Source: Platynereis dumerilii
Taxonomy: Eukaryota > Annelida > Polychaeta > Phyllodocida > Nereididae
Assembly (NCBI GenBank): GCA_026936325.1
Contig: JAPTHN010000001.1
Coordinates: 99,773,859 to 99,837,858 of the forward strand
DNA length: 64,000 bases
Direction of reading: 5' to 3'
The position numbers and the translations under genes were made by a program. Position 1 is the first letter of the stretch. Every line of letters begins with the position of its first letter. The notes under the pieces were generated by a model. The model was not told the DNA's origin. It saw only the letters and a program-made list of their open reading frames with translations, and did not search any database. Below, piece by piece: positions 1 through 10,915 of the stretch.

Positions 1-945
1 GTAATTTAATAAATTTTCAGTAAATGTAAATGTCTCTAAAGTCATTCTGAATCCGGACTTTTTGAACTGTAATTTATGCTGTATTTCACCATCATAGTTT
101 AAATCATAAACTAAGTTCAACAGTAGTTCCTTAGCTGTAACGATGTACAGTAGGAACAAGGTTTAACGTAAACCTAGGTTAAAACTGAAATCAGGCCTAT
201 AATGTTCCGGATGGAAATAGACAGACATGATAAGAAAGATTTATTTCAATTTGGTGGTGACATTTACAAACATATAGGCCTGTAAATCCTCTGTTCAACA
301 GAGATTGTGAAAATGCCAGGGTTGATGTTTTGCGTTCAGCCCGGTCAAAGCATCATCCAATTTCATGTCATTCTGCCTGGCATAGTGTAGGCTGTACATT
401 GAACCGATGAAAACTAATACGTTTCCTGTCTTTCTGAATTTAAAGGATATCATATTTCATCCTTAAACTGACTTCTTTGCACCTGGCTGCTAATAATGAA
501 CTAATTAGAATGAAATTTGAGAGTGTCACCACCTTGCAAGCATACACTGTAATTTTTTAATGAATTGAATGCACCATTGATTGTATTGTACGATAATGAC
601 AATTCAACAATAAGTCTATATTTCCAACAATATGTACAATAAAAATATGCCGTTGCATTGGACTAGTATTTGTTGGATTAATAGCTTAGGGGAGAGCAGG
701 ATACAGTGAGAAACAATTACCAGTATAACTTGTCCTGGCTCATATTACAGTACCCCAGTGTGCTCACAGACTCTAAACAAACAGCACAGCTGGAGAGTCT
801 GCCAGAAATCGGATGACCTCCTGCTGACACATTTATCAATATTAGAGTAGATCAGGTCATGCCCAGGTAGAGGGACCTCATCACTTGTGCTCATACACAC
901 AGCTGAGCTGCCAGCAAGATATTAAAAAATCGTAATCAACAATTT
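1..945. other. Non-coding stretch, no gene seen
   Basis: AT-rich sequence with stops in all frames. I see no credible exon, splice pair, RNA gene or inverted repeat here. It ends at the first copy of the small TA-flanked element described next. Confidence 0.6.
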
Positions 946-947
946 TA

Positions 948-1129
948 CAGGTGATTTCATTACCACGCGATTCTGCTCATCCAGCCCTGACTGTTTGAAT
1001 GCTGCTTGCTACATCAAATCTATCAAGTTTGTGACATTTTTAGTGATCATAAACCAATCAGATTAGGCAAAAATGTGATGTAGCAAGGTGGATAGAGACT
1101 GTAAAATCTCAAGATAATGAAATCAGCTG
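948..1129. mobile_element. MITE of the CAGGTGATTTCATTA family, copy 1
   Basis: The left end reads CAGGTGATTTCATTACCACG after a TA. The right end is its degraded inverted complement (AATGAAATCAGCTG). The ~180-bp interior has no coding capacity. Better-preserved copies with the same ends and similar interior lie at 53,638-53,830 and 56,488-56,681. TA flanks and short terminal inverted repeats fit a non-autonomous Tc1/mariner-type element; the superfamily is inferred from the flanks only. Confidence 0.75.
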
Positions 1130-1149
1130 TGAACGATCAATGAGTGCAC

Positions 1150-1440
1150 ATGCACTGCCAATGAGTACCATAAAATTTTGAAGTTTTCAAATCCTTTTAC
1201 CGCTTTTTCCATGATGATTAATGATTGTTTATGGTTTTTTCCAAAGAAACTAATTGAAATAACAAACAGACAACAATGAAACACTAAAGCATTCATTCAA
1301 CTGCTTTGAGAGATCTGAAACTGTTAATTATATCTGTCACACAGGAGGAGAGTTAATCTTTTTGTTACAACTTCACAAATAATGTATGTTGTGGTCAGGG
1401 CAAGCTTAACAAGCTTATAATGAGAAAGTGAGGGTGCTCT
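1150..1440. repeat. Dispersed ~300-bp repeat, copy 1
   Basis: The segment has runs such as AACAAACAGACAAC, CATTCATTCAACTGCTTTGA and GTTAATTATATCTGTCACAC in the same order as 18,205-18,537, 34,280-34,585, 56,870-57,030 and 57,080-57,440. Several copies end with a CTCACACCGGAGGTGAG-like imperfect palindrome followed by TTAATCTTT. I recognise no coding frame. It may be an old non-autonomous element or part of a larger duplicated segment. Confidence 0.6.
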
Positions 1441-3484
1441 TCTATGTATGTCTGGCTGGCTGCTAAACAGGGACTACTCACAATTCCCTGGGTAGGAAAA
1501 TAATGATTCCGCCAAAAATGAGTTTCCATTACAAGTACCACTTTTCAGCAATAGCAGCAATGCAGCATTCTAACAATAAACTGGCTGATTAATGGTATTT
1601 AATATTCAATTCTAGACCTAATTCAACAGACCACAAATAGCTGCAGTTGCTGCATGTCAAATCTCTTAGAGCTCACTCACAAGTGTATACTTGATTTTAG
1701 TTTCTGTTATGGATTCAAGAGGGCAGCACAATTTTGTGAACCTGTTGAGCTTGACGTTTATCATGACAGTACCCCATGGGTGAGTCATGCCTCACATCAT
1801 TTATTTAACACATGGAACAAAAAATTCAATATGGCCATCTCACATACCCTGTGTTGAGGGTTTACACTCTTGACACCAGTAACGTGTCACACACACCTGC
1901 ACAAGCTCTCACACTTTTTGTCGAAAATACCTATGATACAACATAAATGTGAGTAGTTGAACTGTGGTTCTGTAAACAATGCTGCATGCTTGGCGTCAAC
2001 GCTTAGAACATCGGTAATCCAAAAGTTCTCGAGTCATTTTACAGATATCAATGCTGATAACTAGTTTAAATTAACTGAACTCATGTTACAACATGACAAA
2101 CCTTTCTGTCAGCAACTCAGTTATAGGAGTTAACCACTTCAGGATAACCATTGTTAAGGAATCTGGTAAAGGGGGTTTGTCCTATCCTCACTTGTGAAAC
2201 CTTACCCTGATCACACCATACACCGTTTTAAGTTGTACCCAAAAGATTACCTCCCTCCGGCATGACAAACATACTTCATGTAATGGTTTGAGAGCACTCA
2301 GCACAATTGAATGACTGCTGGGATATTCAATTGAAGTCTGGAATTGAAATTGTTTGTTGTTTCAAGTATTTTCTCAGCGTTCAGCAACACACAATTATTT
2401 AAATTATCGAAAATCTCACTGGAAGAAAACTAAAAAAATTAGAACACTTCAGCATTTTATAGTGCTTGTTAGCAGGTTGAGTTTAAACGAACCCTGCAAT
2501 GGTAAGATGGTTTTTCCTGCTGTGCGTACTGTCTCACTTTGCCCGCTTTCCCATTTACATAAGCCCAATTTTTCTTGTGCCAAAAACATTATTATTATTA
2601 TTTTTTTTTTTGGCTATTACATTGGATGTCACAGTGACAGCATTGGAACACTACTTCAAGAAACATTTTCAATTCCAGTGAAAACATGCGAATCGACTGG
2701 GTTTACAGTGACTCAACTTGTAGGGTAGCAAAAGAACAACTGTGTCACATTTTTACAGGTGCAAAGCTGCAGTGCCATCAAAAACACTACTTTGACATAT
2801 CATTTCTAATATGGAGTTCATATGTGTGCCTGTGTGGGCAGATAAGAACCACCAGTCAACTGCATTTGAGTTTCCAAAATAGAAATACATTTGTATGACT
2901 CTCCATCTCGAACTTCTAGCATACATGTATGATATATAATAGAATAATGGGGACTTATTGTATTAGTTCTAAGAATTGCCAATGTTATGCAACTTTTTTT
3001 TTCAAAGGAGACGAAAAGTAACTGTATAACTTCATATATCTGTTCGCTGAAAAAACGTTATTTTTGGCTTTCAGAGAAACTTGAAAAGAAACAATGCTAC
3101 TTTGTATAAAGCACCAGTAATGAACAGCTCAATCCAGAATTTCATATCACATTATAAGGAAAGATCTTTTGAAAAAAAAAGCAAACTAAGCATACAACAT
3201 TTTTAAAAGGCTAAATGTAGATGTCCCACACATTTCTCTTTAAAATATACGTGATTTTACGAAGATTTTACATTTCTTAGAGATCTGAGTATCATCCCTT
3301 GATAATTGTATGCGGTAAATTATTTATTTCCAGGCAATCTCCAATCAGATTATTATTCCTTGATTTATATTGATTTATATGAAGAGTATCATTTAACAGT
3401 TTTAATGTCAATTCTTTTTATCCATACATACTTCTCAAATATTTACATGTATCATAACTATGGAGCTTTTGAAGTATGCACACA
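1441..3484. other. Non-coding stretch, no gene seen
   Basis: Only short open frames with no recognisable motif and no neighbouring splice sites. A T-rich run lies near 2,596-2,612. Nothing else stands out. Confidence 0.55.
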
Positions 3485-3715
3485 GAAAAAAACTTGGTGT
3501 TTTGGGGTTTTCTACTTAGTCATTTGAATGTATAAACAATCGAAGGGATAAAACGGGTAAATTATGGTTTGTTAAAAAATCACATGAATCATTTAAGAAC
3601 CAGTTTGGTTAACAAGGGTTTATTGCGGTTTTATAAAAAATTACTTGGATATTTACAAAACCAGTAACGATTAAAATGGTTTTACTGCAAACCAAATGAA
3701 TACTTAAAACACCAT
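3485..3715. repeat. Short-interval AAACCA/TGGTTT repeat block
   Basis: The words TGGTTT, AACCAG, GGTTTA and AAACCA recur every 20-50 bases in both orientations, for example around 3,566, 3,600, 3,625, 3,658 and 3,680. The edges carry a weak inverted pair (TTGGTGTTTT near 3,494, AAAACACCATGAG near 3,706). The composition matches 7,170-7,560, 9,208-9,400, 12,130-12,255 and the intact hairpin at 43,459-43,647, so I read it as a decayed relative. Confidence 0.45.
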
Positions 3716-4036
3716 GAGTCAAGGTTCATTGATCTTTAACATTGTTCACAGCTTCACATTTAAGGATATCAACACTTAATCTGGCAAGTTTGTGTTTGAC
3801 ATTGTTACAGCTTGTTTAAGGCAAATCACAAGGTGATTTTGTCAGACTTAAGACACAATTCTACACCTTTTGTGAGAGTCAGTCAGATGGTGCAGTGACC
3901 AGGTCTGATTGATTTGTTCATTGAACATGTTAAATGAAGAGGCAAGCACATCCCGGTTTATACCATTCGACACCTCTGTCAGCCAATCATGAGCCAGTAT
4001 TTCACTGCAATAAAACCCATATTCTTTGTTGTCCAG

Positions 4037-4060
4037 TTATCCTCCCATGGGAGAATAATA
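4037..4060. repeat. Short near-perfect palindrome
   Basis: TTATCCTCCCATGGGAGAATAA reads almost the same on both strands around a CCCATGGG centre. It lies ~70 bp left of the hairpin at 4,126-4,221 and may belong to the same decayed element. Confidence 0.5.
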
Positions 4061-4125
4061 AGTGAAGCTGTGAAAAACCACAGCAACAAACGACAAGTTT
4101 CAGTTTTGTCTTATGGTATAAGCCA

Positions 4126-4221
4126 GTTATTCACCGCGGGATCGACAATATGTGTTTGTCACAGCTCGAGCTAACGCCCTCGCTGGATAAATCACATATT
4201 GCCTCTCCCTAGGTGAATAAC
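4126..4221. repeat. Hairpin, probable MITE remnant
   Basis: The left arm begins GTTATTCACCGCGGGATCG; the right arm ends CCTAGGTGAATAAC. Over ~35 bp the arms pair at roughly 80 percent, sharing GTTATTCACC and CAATATGTG with their complements. The loop holds CAGCTCGAGCTAACGCCCTCGC, in the style of the palindrome at 15,708-15,866 (ATATCAC, CTCGAG, CCCGC), so the two may be distant relatives. Confidence 0.55.
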
Positions 4222-4531
4222 CTATACTTATCATCAGTTCCAAGGTAGGAATTTTTTAATGATTAATTTTCTTTTAATTTATGAGCTGCATGAGAACATT
4301 CGCTAACGTTTATTAGACAAAAAAGTCACTCTACTTTATATATATATTATAGGTCTTTGTTCAGAGAGTGTGCATATTTTAAAAAACCTGTCAGTTACTG
4401 GTGATCAGTTATCTTAAGGAAGTAAGGGTTATATGGTTCTTGATCATCATCCAAAAATCACAATGGGTACAATTTTTATAATTGACATTTAAAGCTACAA
4501 GTAAATCTCTTAGGTTACAGTTTGTGATGTG

Positions 4532-5478
4532 TAGGGGAAGCTTGGGAGAGTTGGGCCGCAGGGAGGGTTGGGCCACCCTGATTTTTGAGGAAACTAATAA
4601 TTTTTTGAGAAAGCTGCAACAACCAAAATTTTATAAAAATAAAAATGTTTCAATGGATGTAACATTTCTGACTAATTTGCTTGTCACAATCTTTAGAGAG
4701 AAGAAAATTCAAATTTGGATGAAAAAAGGAAAAACTGAGCCATGTTATGAGTTTTTAATTGTCTGTCAGACAACAGGGACTGAGAAAATTTTCTATGGAA
4801 TGCTTGGTAGGCTTGACTATTCAGTTGTTATTAACATATTTTGGAAATTTATCAGACAACCGGTTTTGTCATTATTGGGATTTAGAGAAAAATGGTGGAA
4901 TGGGGGAGAGTTGGGACAGTGCCAATACTCTCCCCACATGTGATGCATTTACCCAGATTTATTTTTATTAAGACAGAGGAACTTGTCTAGAGCACTTTTC
5001 AACAGAGACTGAATATTTTTAGGCCTTAATAATTATTCACGGTCTAATAAAATTAGTTATCAGGAAATCTAGATGGGGAGAGTTGGGCCATCAGGCCGAG
5101 GCTTAAGTCTGACAGCAAACTAGAGTTGCAAGAGGCCTCAATTCAGGATTAATGACTTCTGTGATAACCACACTACAGGTTAAAAATATTATGGCCTCAA
5201 GTACAGCTTTACCGAACCTGATATATTGCAATGGCCCAAGTCTCCCCCCTGAATGGCCCAAGTCTCCCACTTGATGGGGAGAGTTGGGCCAATTTTTTTC
5301 CAATTTTCATAGGGCTGTAGCTCATATGTTCTTGGGCAAATATCAATGCAAACCTAAAGATATTTTTCTGAAATATTTCAAGATACAATACATGCATAAA
5401 GCATGTTTATACAATCATTACTGTTAGCAGGAGGAGCAAGAATGTAAAAAGTGGCCCAACTCTCCCAAGCTTCCCCTA
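4532..5478. mobile_element. Non-autonomous TA-flanked transposon with reiterated terminal motif
   Basis: A TA is followed by GGGGAAGCTTGGGAGAGTTG; the right end is the inverted complement, ending GCTTCCCC before a second TA. The terminal repeats match over ~28 bp. The core motif GGGAGAGTTGGGCC recurs inside in both orientations: 4,561-4,575, 4,903-4,918, 5,075-5,090, 5,232-5,246 (inverted), 5,254-5,268 (inverted) and 5,276-5,292. With the two ends that makes eight copies. The open frame across 4,482-4,943 has no transposase motif. The TA duplication points to Tc1/mariner, possibly pogo-like. The internal copies look like transposase-binding sites, which is inference. Confidence 0.85.
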
Positions 5479-5885
5479 CTGTTTATATTGTTTAATCATA
5501 TATTTCATTGGCCAATACTTCATATTTATAGTCTATCATACAGACTCAAGATTTTTGGGCAAAAGGGTATTCACTATTCACCTTTGAATATGGATAACTT
5601 AAATGGGACATTCCGTGTAATTTTATACTCTTATCTAACCACCTCAAAAGTGATAGGGTATATTACAGCAAAACTTATAAATGATTATTATTATAGGCTA
5701 TTTTCCAAGGTTACTTATGACACATAGTAAGAATTTCATTCCCCTTTCCCTGCAGGGAGACATCAGCTGATATCACAGAAATTGTCTTGACATCTGTCTG
5801 ACGTCAAGTTATTTTAATACATAGTAAGAATTGTTTCCCTTATTTCCATAGAGTGTGGCTAACTATTAAATTATTTCTGTTTCAG

Positions 5886-5942
5886 CTTTTGCGTGAATTC
5901 AAGCTCATCCAACCAGTCGAACTGGATGAACTTATCGCCTGA
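5886..5942 (+). CDS. Possible terminal coding exon
   Basis: A pyrimidine-rich tract and TTTCAG acceptor (ending 5,885) precede an open frame LLREFKLIQPVELDELIA and a TGA. Local base use is less AT-rich than the surroundings, which is why it stands out. The next frame is also open across the same bases, so the reading frame is undecided. I see no upstream partner exon or known domain. It could be the last exon of an unseen gene, or chance. Confidence 0.25.
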   Translation, partial: LLREFKLIQPVELDELIA

Positions 5943-7169
5943 ACGGCTCTGGATAGGTCTCAGGAATCATCCCTGAAAAAACTCTTCTCAGACCCAAATT
6001 GGTGATGCCCTTGAGGCAGACGAGTGAAAAGGTGGGCCTCTGCTTCTGTTTCTGTTTCTGTGCATGTTTTATGTTTTATCTTTCTCTTAATCCGTAAATG
6101 AAGGGCATTGCATGTCACAAATTCTTTGTTTAGCTGCTTTACGTAGCTAGCACAGATGCACATATCATCATGAGAAAATGACAGCTGTTTTGTATTTGAG
6201 CTCTCCTTCCTAGCTTTTTAGAGATTAAAATAAATCCAATGGATTGACTGCCATAAAATATGCCATAATATTGAGTCAATTTCAAATAAAAACTACTGTA
6301 TATATATGGCCAAAATTATGAAATGTTTTGAAGAGTGTTCAGAATCAGACAAGAAGTTAAAACTCATTATTTCAATCTGTTCATGAAACCAATGCAATAG
6401 ACACTGCGTAATATTATGCTTATGAACTTGTGAAAAGTAACATGGTGATTGCTTGTATTTTCAGGAAGCCAAGTGCTTAACAGCAAACCTTGAATAATTG
6501 TGGTCCATCTCAAAGCCCATTGGACACACGTCAGTGACCGTCAGCATTCCAGTACATAACAGTGTGGGCCTTTTCCCTGGTTCTGTCTTGCGTTAATGCT
6601 TGTTACCGGGTATACAACATCCGGTGTTCACCAACATTTAGAAGAAAATTTTCACGTTTATGGACAATTACAATGCATTCTTCATGGACTATTACATCAA
6701 CAAATGTATCATATCAGCATGGTTGTATCTAAATATGAAAATATGTATTTCATTTGTTTTTTTGTGTTTTGAGGCTTCCTGGGGTTTATATTTGAATATT
6801 TGAATAGTAGTTATACACTCATTATTTCTTCCTACATATATTTATATATTTTTATGAATGCTAATTTCATTTTCTTCTTGTATTTTGAAGCTCTATAAAT
6901 AGATACATATGAATAAATAAAGTCAAATGCCTTTCTATTTTTTTCTGCTTGGATGTATTTTACCCCTGTGTGCTTAAAATATAAGAAAAAGGAAAGATGA
7001 AATTTTGTCAGTAAACCAGAATTTTTTTTTGTACGAAACGCCAATGGTGAGGTAAAAAAAATCATACCTGGATATTTAAAATCTTATCATGGTTATCCAG
7101 CAAACCAGCTAACTTTTTATTTAAATTCTTTATATAGTTATGAAAGCCCAATGGGAATGATGAAACTAT
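5943..7169. other. Non-coding stretch, no gene seen
   Basis: AT-rich, with T and A runs and short unrelated open frames. There is a small TTTCTG repeat near 6,043-6,062. No gene or mobile-element end is recognisable. Confidence 0.55.
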
Positions 7170-7560
7170 CCAATTGATTACTAGAAACACCCATTTTGGT
7201 TTAATATAAGCTCCATGATGGAATAATGTGAATCCCAGTTATGGATATTTGTAAAACCTAAAAAGGGTGAATATTTACTTTATTTGGTTTCGATAAAAAC
7301 CAAAGATGAATATGTACAAAACCAACTAATGAAATATGTGATTATTCTATAAACCACAAATGGTTTAATAAACAACAAGAAAATCAGTGTTAAACAATCC
7401 TTCATAGGTTTCTTGATAAACCACTAAAGGTTTTATATCGTTCCAAAGGGAATTTTAAGATGGTGGTTTTTTAAACATCCACATCAAGAGGGTTTTCTTT
7501 AAAATCAGAAGTGGTTTTATACTGGTGACAAGCCAAAAACCACATATGGATGTTTGTTTA
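7170..7560. repeat. AAACCA/TGGTTT repeat block
   Basis: Units of the form AAACCA-n-TGGTTT, such as AAACCACAAATGGTTTAATA and AAACCACTAAAGGTTTTATA, recur roughly every 45-55 bases from 7,197 to 7,545. They are imperfect and face both ways. No clear termini are visible. The word content matches the intact hairpin at 43,459-43,647. Confidence 0.5.
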
Positions 7561-7587
7561 ACCTTTTTTTCTGAGTGTGATGGATCC

Positions 7588-7882
7588 TTTGAAGGGACAT
7601 GGTGATTTTTTTTTTTTTTTTGCAAACCGAGCGCAAACCTTTTGCACAGGAAAGCCGACTTTTTGCAAGGGAACACTATAACCTCTTGCGAGGGAACGCT
7701 TACCTTTTGCATTTGAACACAACCAATTTGCAAGGCAACGCAAAAGGTTTGCGAGGGAATGCGAATTGTTTGCAACAGAACACAAATGGTTGGCGTTCAA
7801 ACGCAAAATTATGGGAAATTCTTCAAAAGCTGGAGAAAAAATATTTCAAAATGTTTGTTTTTTTTCACCATGTCCCTTCAAA
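7588..7882. mobile_element. Inverted-repeat element with ~22-bp minisatellite core
   Basis: TTTGAAGGGACATGGTGA at 7,588-7,605 is followed by a T-run. Its exact inverted complement, preceded by a T-run, closes the element at 7,865-7,882. Between them, 7,621-7,808 holds about eight degenerate tandem units of 21-23 bp on the pattern TTTTGCAAGGGAACGC, with GAACAC and GAATGC variants. The core is open on both strands only because its unit lacks stops. Terminal repeats around a minisatellite suggest a non-autonomous transposon. I cannot define a target duplication or name the superfamily. Confidence 0.75.
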
Positions 7883-9032
7883 ACCTATAGGCCTATACTT
7901 TAAAAAAATATTAATGCCTCTTTCATAATTACTTTAATTGATGATTTCAATTTTTGATGGTATAGTTTGAAAATTTATATCTTGCATGAGGTGCCGCTGC
8001 TGAATCATAGAATAAAATGTCACTCTGTATTAAAAATACATGAGAAATTCTTTGCAAATAAACCATGAACACGTTTCTGATGAAATCTAATACAATTCTG
8101 AATCGCTGGTTCAATGATTTATCATGTTGTGGGTTCACGTCTAAAAGTAATGTTTATAACGTTATGAATCTAATATGTCATATTTCTATCTTCCAGGCTC
8201 TTGTCAGTCTCTACATGTTGTGACTCAGTACTTTGTCACCTGCAATTTGTTCTGGAAGTTATGTGAAGGGTTTCATTTACACACCATTATAGTATCTGCA
8301 AACTATTGTTTGTATCATTTTCAGAAGGGTTCGGAACATTTTTCACTGTAAAATCGTATCGTTCTTTGTTATTAATGTTTTTATAAAATAGCTGGTTTCA
8401 GTTCCAATATTTACTTAAGTTATGCCTCTGTTGGAGAGATGCACGTAGTTGAGTTAAGAAATATAATGGGTTCAGACACTTTTAAGTACAACTGTAGATA
8501 GATGGACAGACAGATACATGACTATTTCTTTTGTGTGATATATGAATGCCCAATCTTGAAACAAAATTGATATTTTCTTTAAAATTTTTTATGAACAACT
8601 TTGCCATTTTAGACATGTCTGAGGACATGGCACCATGTCAGTGAGCAGGTGGTGGGAAAAATAAATCCGAACTTCAGATCATGTGATATAGGAACCAACT
8701 GCTGATCACAGATCAAAGAAACCTTGCAATTATTCCTTGAAGTCTGGCATATCCCCTGAAGTCACTTTAGGCTTAGCTGTCAGTTTAGATACGTCGGAAC
8801 CTGTACGAAAAAAGTTACTCGTTTTTGAATTGCAGTAAAACTTTCTGAATAATATTATGAAGTTAGATTTTTTTAAGGCTTGTTTTTAGGTGAAAAGTGC
8901 ATGATGTACTTTCAATGTTCAATACCAAGAATATGCTCTTGAAACAATATTCTGTTAACCGTTATTATGTTGATGTAGGTGCAGGAGGGGGTGATAATCC
9001 TTCTAAAAGTGATGAGTAAATGGAAATGTTTA
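7883..9032. other. Non-coding stretch, no gene seen
   Basis: There is an acceptor-like TTCTATCTTCCAG near 8,184-8,196 but no open exon or donor follows. Nothing else recognisable. Confidence 0.5.
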
Positions 9033-9090
9033 AATAGCTCTTTTGTGTTATAGTTATCATGAATAGCTCTTTTGTGTTATAGTTATCATG
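9033..9090. repeat. Perfect 29-bp direct tandem duplication
   Basis: A 29-base unit beginning AATAGCTCTTTTGTG and ending TTATCATG occurs twice in a row (9,033-9,061, 9,062-9,090) without a mismatch, so the duplication is recent or lies in a slippage-prone site. Confidence 0.9.
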
Positions 9091-9207
9091 AATATCTTTT
9101 TTTTTTCCATAATATCACGCTGCTTTATTTACCAGATGTTGGATGGACGCAGTTGATTGTTTTGGGTACTATTACCATTGCGGTCAATATTAACCTGTTG
9201 CTTCAAA

Positions 9208-9400
9208 ATTCAACACTCTAAAAAATTTTGGATATTAGTGGTATTGTGCAAAACCAGTGTGTAAAATAAAAAACCAGATTGGCATTTTTCAACTATATTT
9301 GGTATTCTTCAGAGCAAGTGGTATTTTTCATGAAAGTTGGTTTTGGGCATAGGTAATTATGGTATTTATAAAAACCTAACTTCTGAAAAAGCACCTTTAT
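9208..9400. repeat. Decayed element with CACTCTAAAAAA end
   Basis: CACTCTAAAAAATTTTGG at the left matches the terminus of the 43,459 hairpin element. To its right, AAAACCA, TTGGTATT and GGTTTT words recur at short intervals. The right terminus is not found. I treat it as a one-ended relative of that family. Confidence 0.4.
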
Positions 9401-9486
9401 TATGATCCATTTTAATATACTTGTGGAACAATAATTTGAGATATTTAAAATGTTAATGTTGTGGTTCATGTTTTTAAAATTCATGC

Positions 9487-9750
9487 ATGTTACTTTATTT
9501 AGAAGTTTTAAGAGAGGAGACTAACTATGCTGCATATCAGTCATGGCTACTGGAATATCCAATTAGGTATTTTAATAATCTCTCAAGGCTCACTCACTGG
9601 TTGACAAAGCTAGAACACAAAACTGTGAACATGTTGCCTGACAAGAAAAGCTGTTTGTTTATCAATCAAGACTTAAGAAGGTTTAAGGCAGAGTTTATTA
9701 GTCTCTACACTGCAGTGAAAGAGTGTGCATGTCAGTGTGTAGAAGATTGA
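9487..9750 (+). CDS. Unrecognised 87-aa open frame
   Basis: The frame encodes MLLYLEVLREETNYAAYQSW, continues through an aromatic- and lysine-rich middle and ends KECACQCVED. I recognise no domain. A strong donor-like GGTAAGTTTTTTTC follows ten bases after the stop. That position would make it a 3' coding exon with a spliced UTR, or means the frame is spurious. No acceptor of comparable quality is seen upstream. Confidence 0.2.
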   Translation: MLLYLEVLREETNYAAYQSWLLEYPIRYFNNLSRLTHWLTKLEHKTVNMLPDKKSCLFINQDLRRFKAEFISLYTAVKECACQCVED

Positions 9751-9765
9751 GAAGAACTTGGTAAG

Positions 9766-10752
9766 TTTTTTTCTTAAATTCCTTAATTAAACTCCTACGA
9801 AATATGCATTCTGAATGCGACAGTGTTTATTTGGGTAAGGTGTACACAATGTCTGGTTCGTATATATGACATTATACATCAATCAAACGCATGGATAGTG
9901 TTCTGATATAACAATGACCCAAGGCATTCAATACTGTGAATATTGCATTCTGCCTGTAAAAGGATTCATGGTAATTTAAGGCAGCATGAAATTGTGGTTT
10001 GGCATATGGAATACCCAGCTCCATAATTTTCACCAGTCTTTTGCCACAAGGAAGACCGGGATATTGTACCACCAATTGCAGGGTCGAATTGAGGAACCAT
10101 TAAAATTATGAACAAAAAAACTGCCAAATATTATAATGTGAAAAAGTGTCTATCAGAAATTTAGTATTTTTGGTTGAACGTACTCTGAAGACCAGCATTA
10201 TTGTTCTTCAATTGTGTAATTTGGCATTTAATGGAGTGACAAATTTCCCCAAAAAAAGAAGTGTTTTGGGCAAGTTTTGCATTGGTAAGCTGTGCCAATG
10301 GTATAATATGGGATTTTAATTCTCTTTTGAAACATTTTTGCTTGTTTCACACACAACCCTGTTAATGTGGTGAGGAAATTAAGGCTATTATAAGAATTTA
10401 TAATTACAAAAATGTTCCAAAAAGCATATATACTAATTATACTTTTAAAGTTTTTGGGGGGTTTATATCGGCCATCAATATTCTGTGATAACTTTCATTT
10501 CACGTATTGGAGCATCAGAGCATCACTGCATCAGCCATAATTATGTCATACACATGACACATATTTTATCTTTGAAGAAGTTGGTGAGATTTGAGGTCTC
10601 ACCGGATACACTGAGCTATACAACTTGCCCCATCATGTGGCACAACTTACCTGCTAATGGTCCAATTGTGCTGACACCTATACTACATTAATTATGATAA
10701 TAATGATATAATTATTTTCATATCTGATATTCACGTTTTTCTGACAAAGGTA
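9766..10752. other. Non-coding stretch, no gene seen
   Basis: Short open frames on both strands lack motifs and splice signals. No repeat ends are visible. Confidence 0.5.
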
Positions 10753-10753
10753 C

Positions 10754-10915
10754 AGTAGGGTGTCTTAATTTCCTTGCTGGTACCCCCTAACTTTTTTCCT
10801 TTGACCATGTGGGAGAAGTGTCCAAAATTTCAGCCAAATTGATTAATATTTAGAGGTTGCTCATCAAGGTTGAAGTTTTGCTATATTTTGCATTTAAACG
10901 CCTAATAGTGAAAAT
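10754..10915 (+). mobile_element. One-ended relic related to the 24,753 transposon
   Basis: The segment begins TAGGGTGTCTTAATTTCC; the transposon at 24,753 begins TAGGGTGGTCCTTATTT. About 90 bp in, both contain a nearly shared stretch including ATTTAGAGGTNGCTCA and then GGNTTGAA. Spacing from the terminus is similar. No opposite terminus was found downstream, so this is probably a truncated copy. Confidence 0.5.

Noticed and set aside
2354-2898. Several overlapping 60-124-aa open frames
   Set aside because: Low-complexity translation across a T-run, no motif, no splice signals; expected by chance in AT-rich DNA.
4482-4943. 153-aa open frame
   Set aside because: Starts outside and runs through the terminal repeat of the 4,532 element; no transposase motif, so it is incidental.
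7455-7928. Overlapping 82-109-aa frames on both strands
   Set aside because: They arise from the ~22-bp tandem unit, which lacks stops in several frames; not genes.
8184-8300. Acceptor-like tract followed by a possible exon
   Set aside because: No open frame of useful length and no donor downstream.
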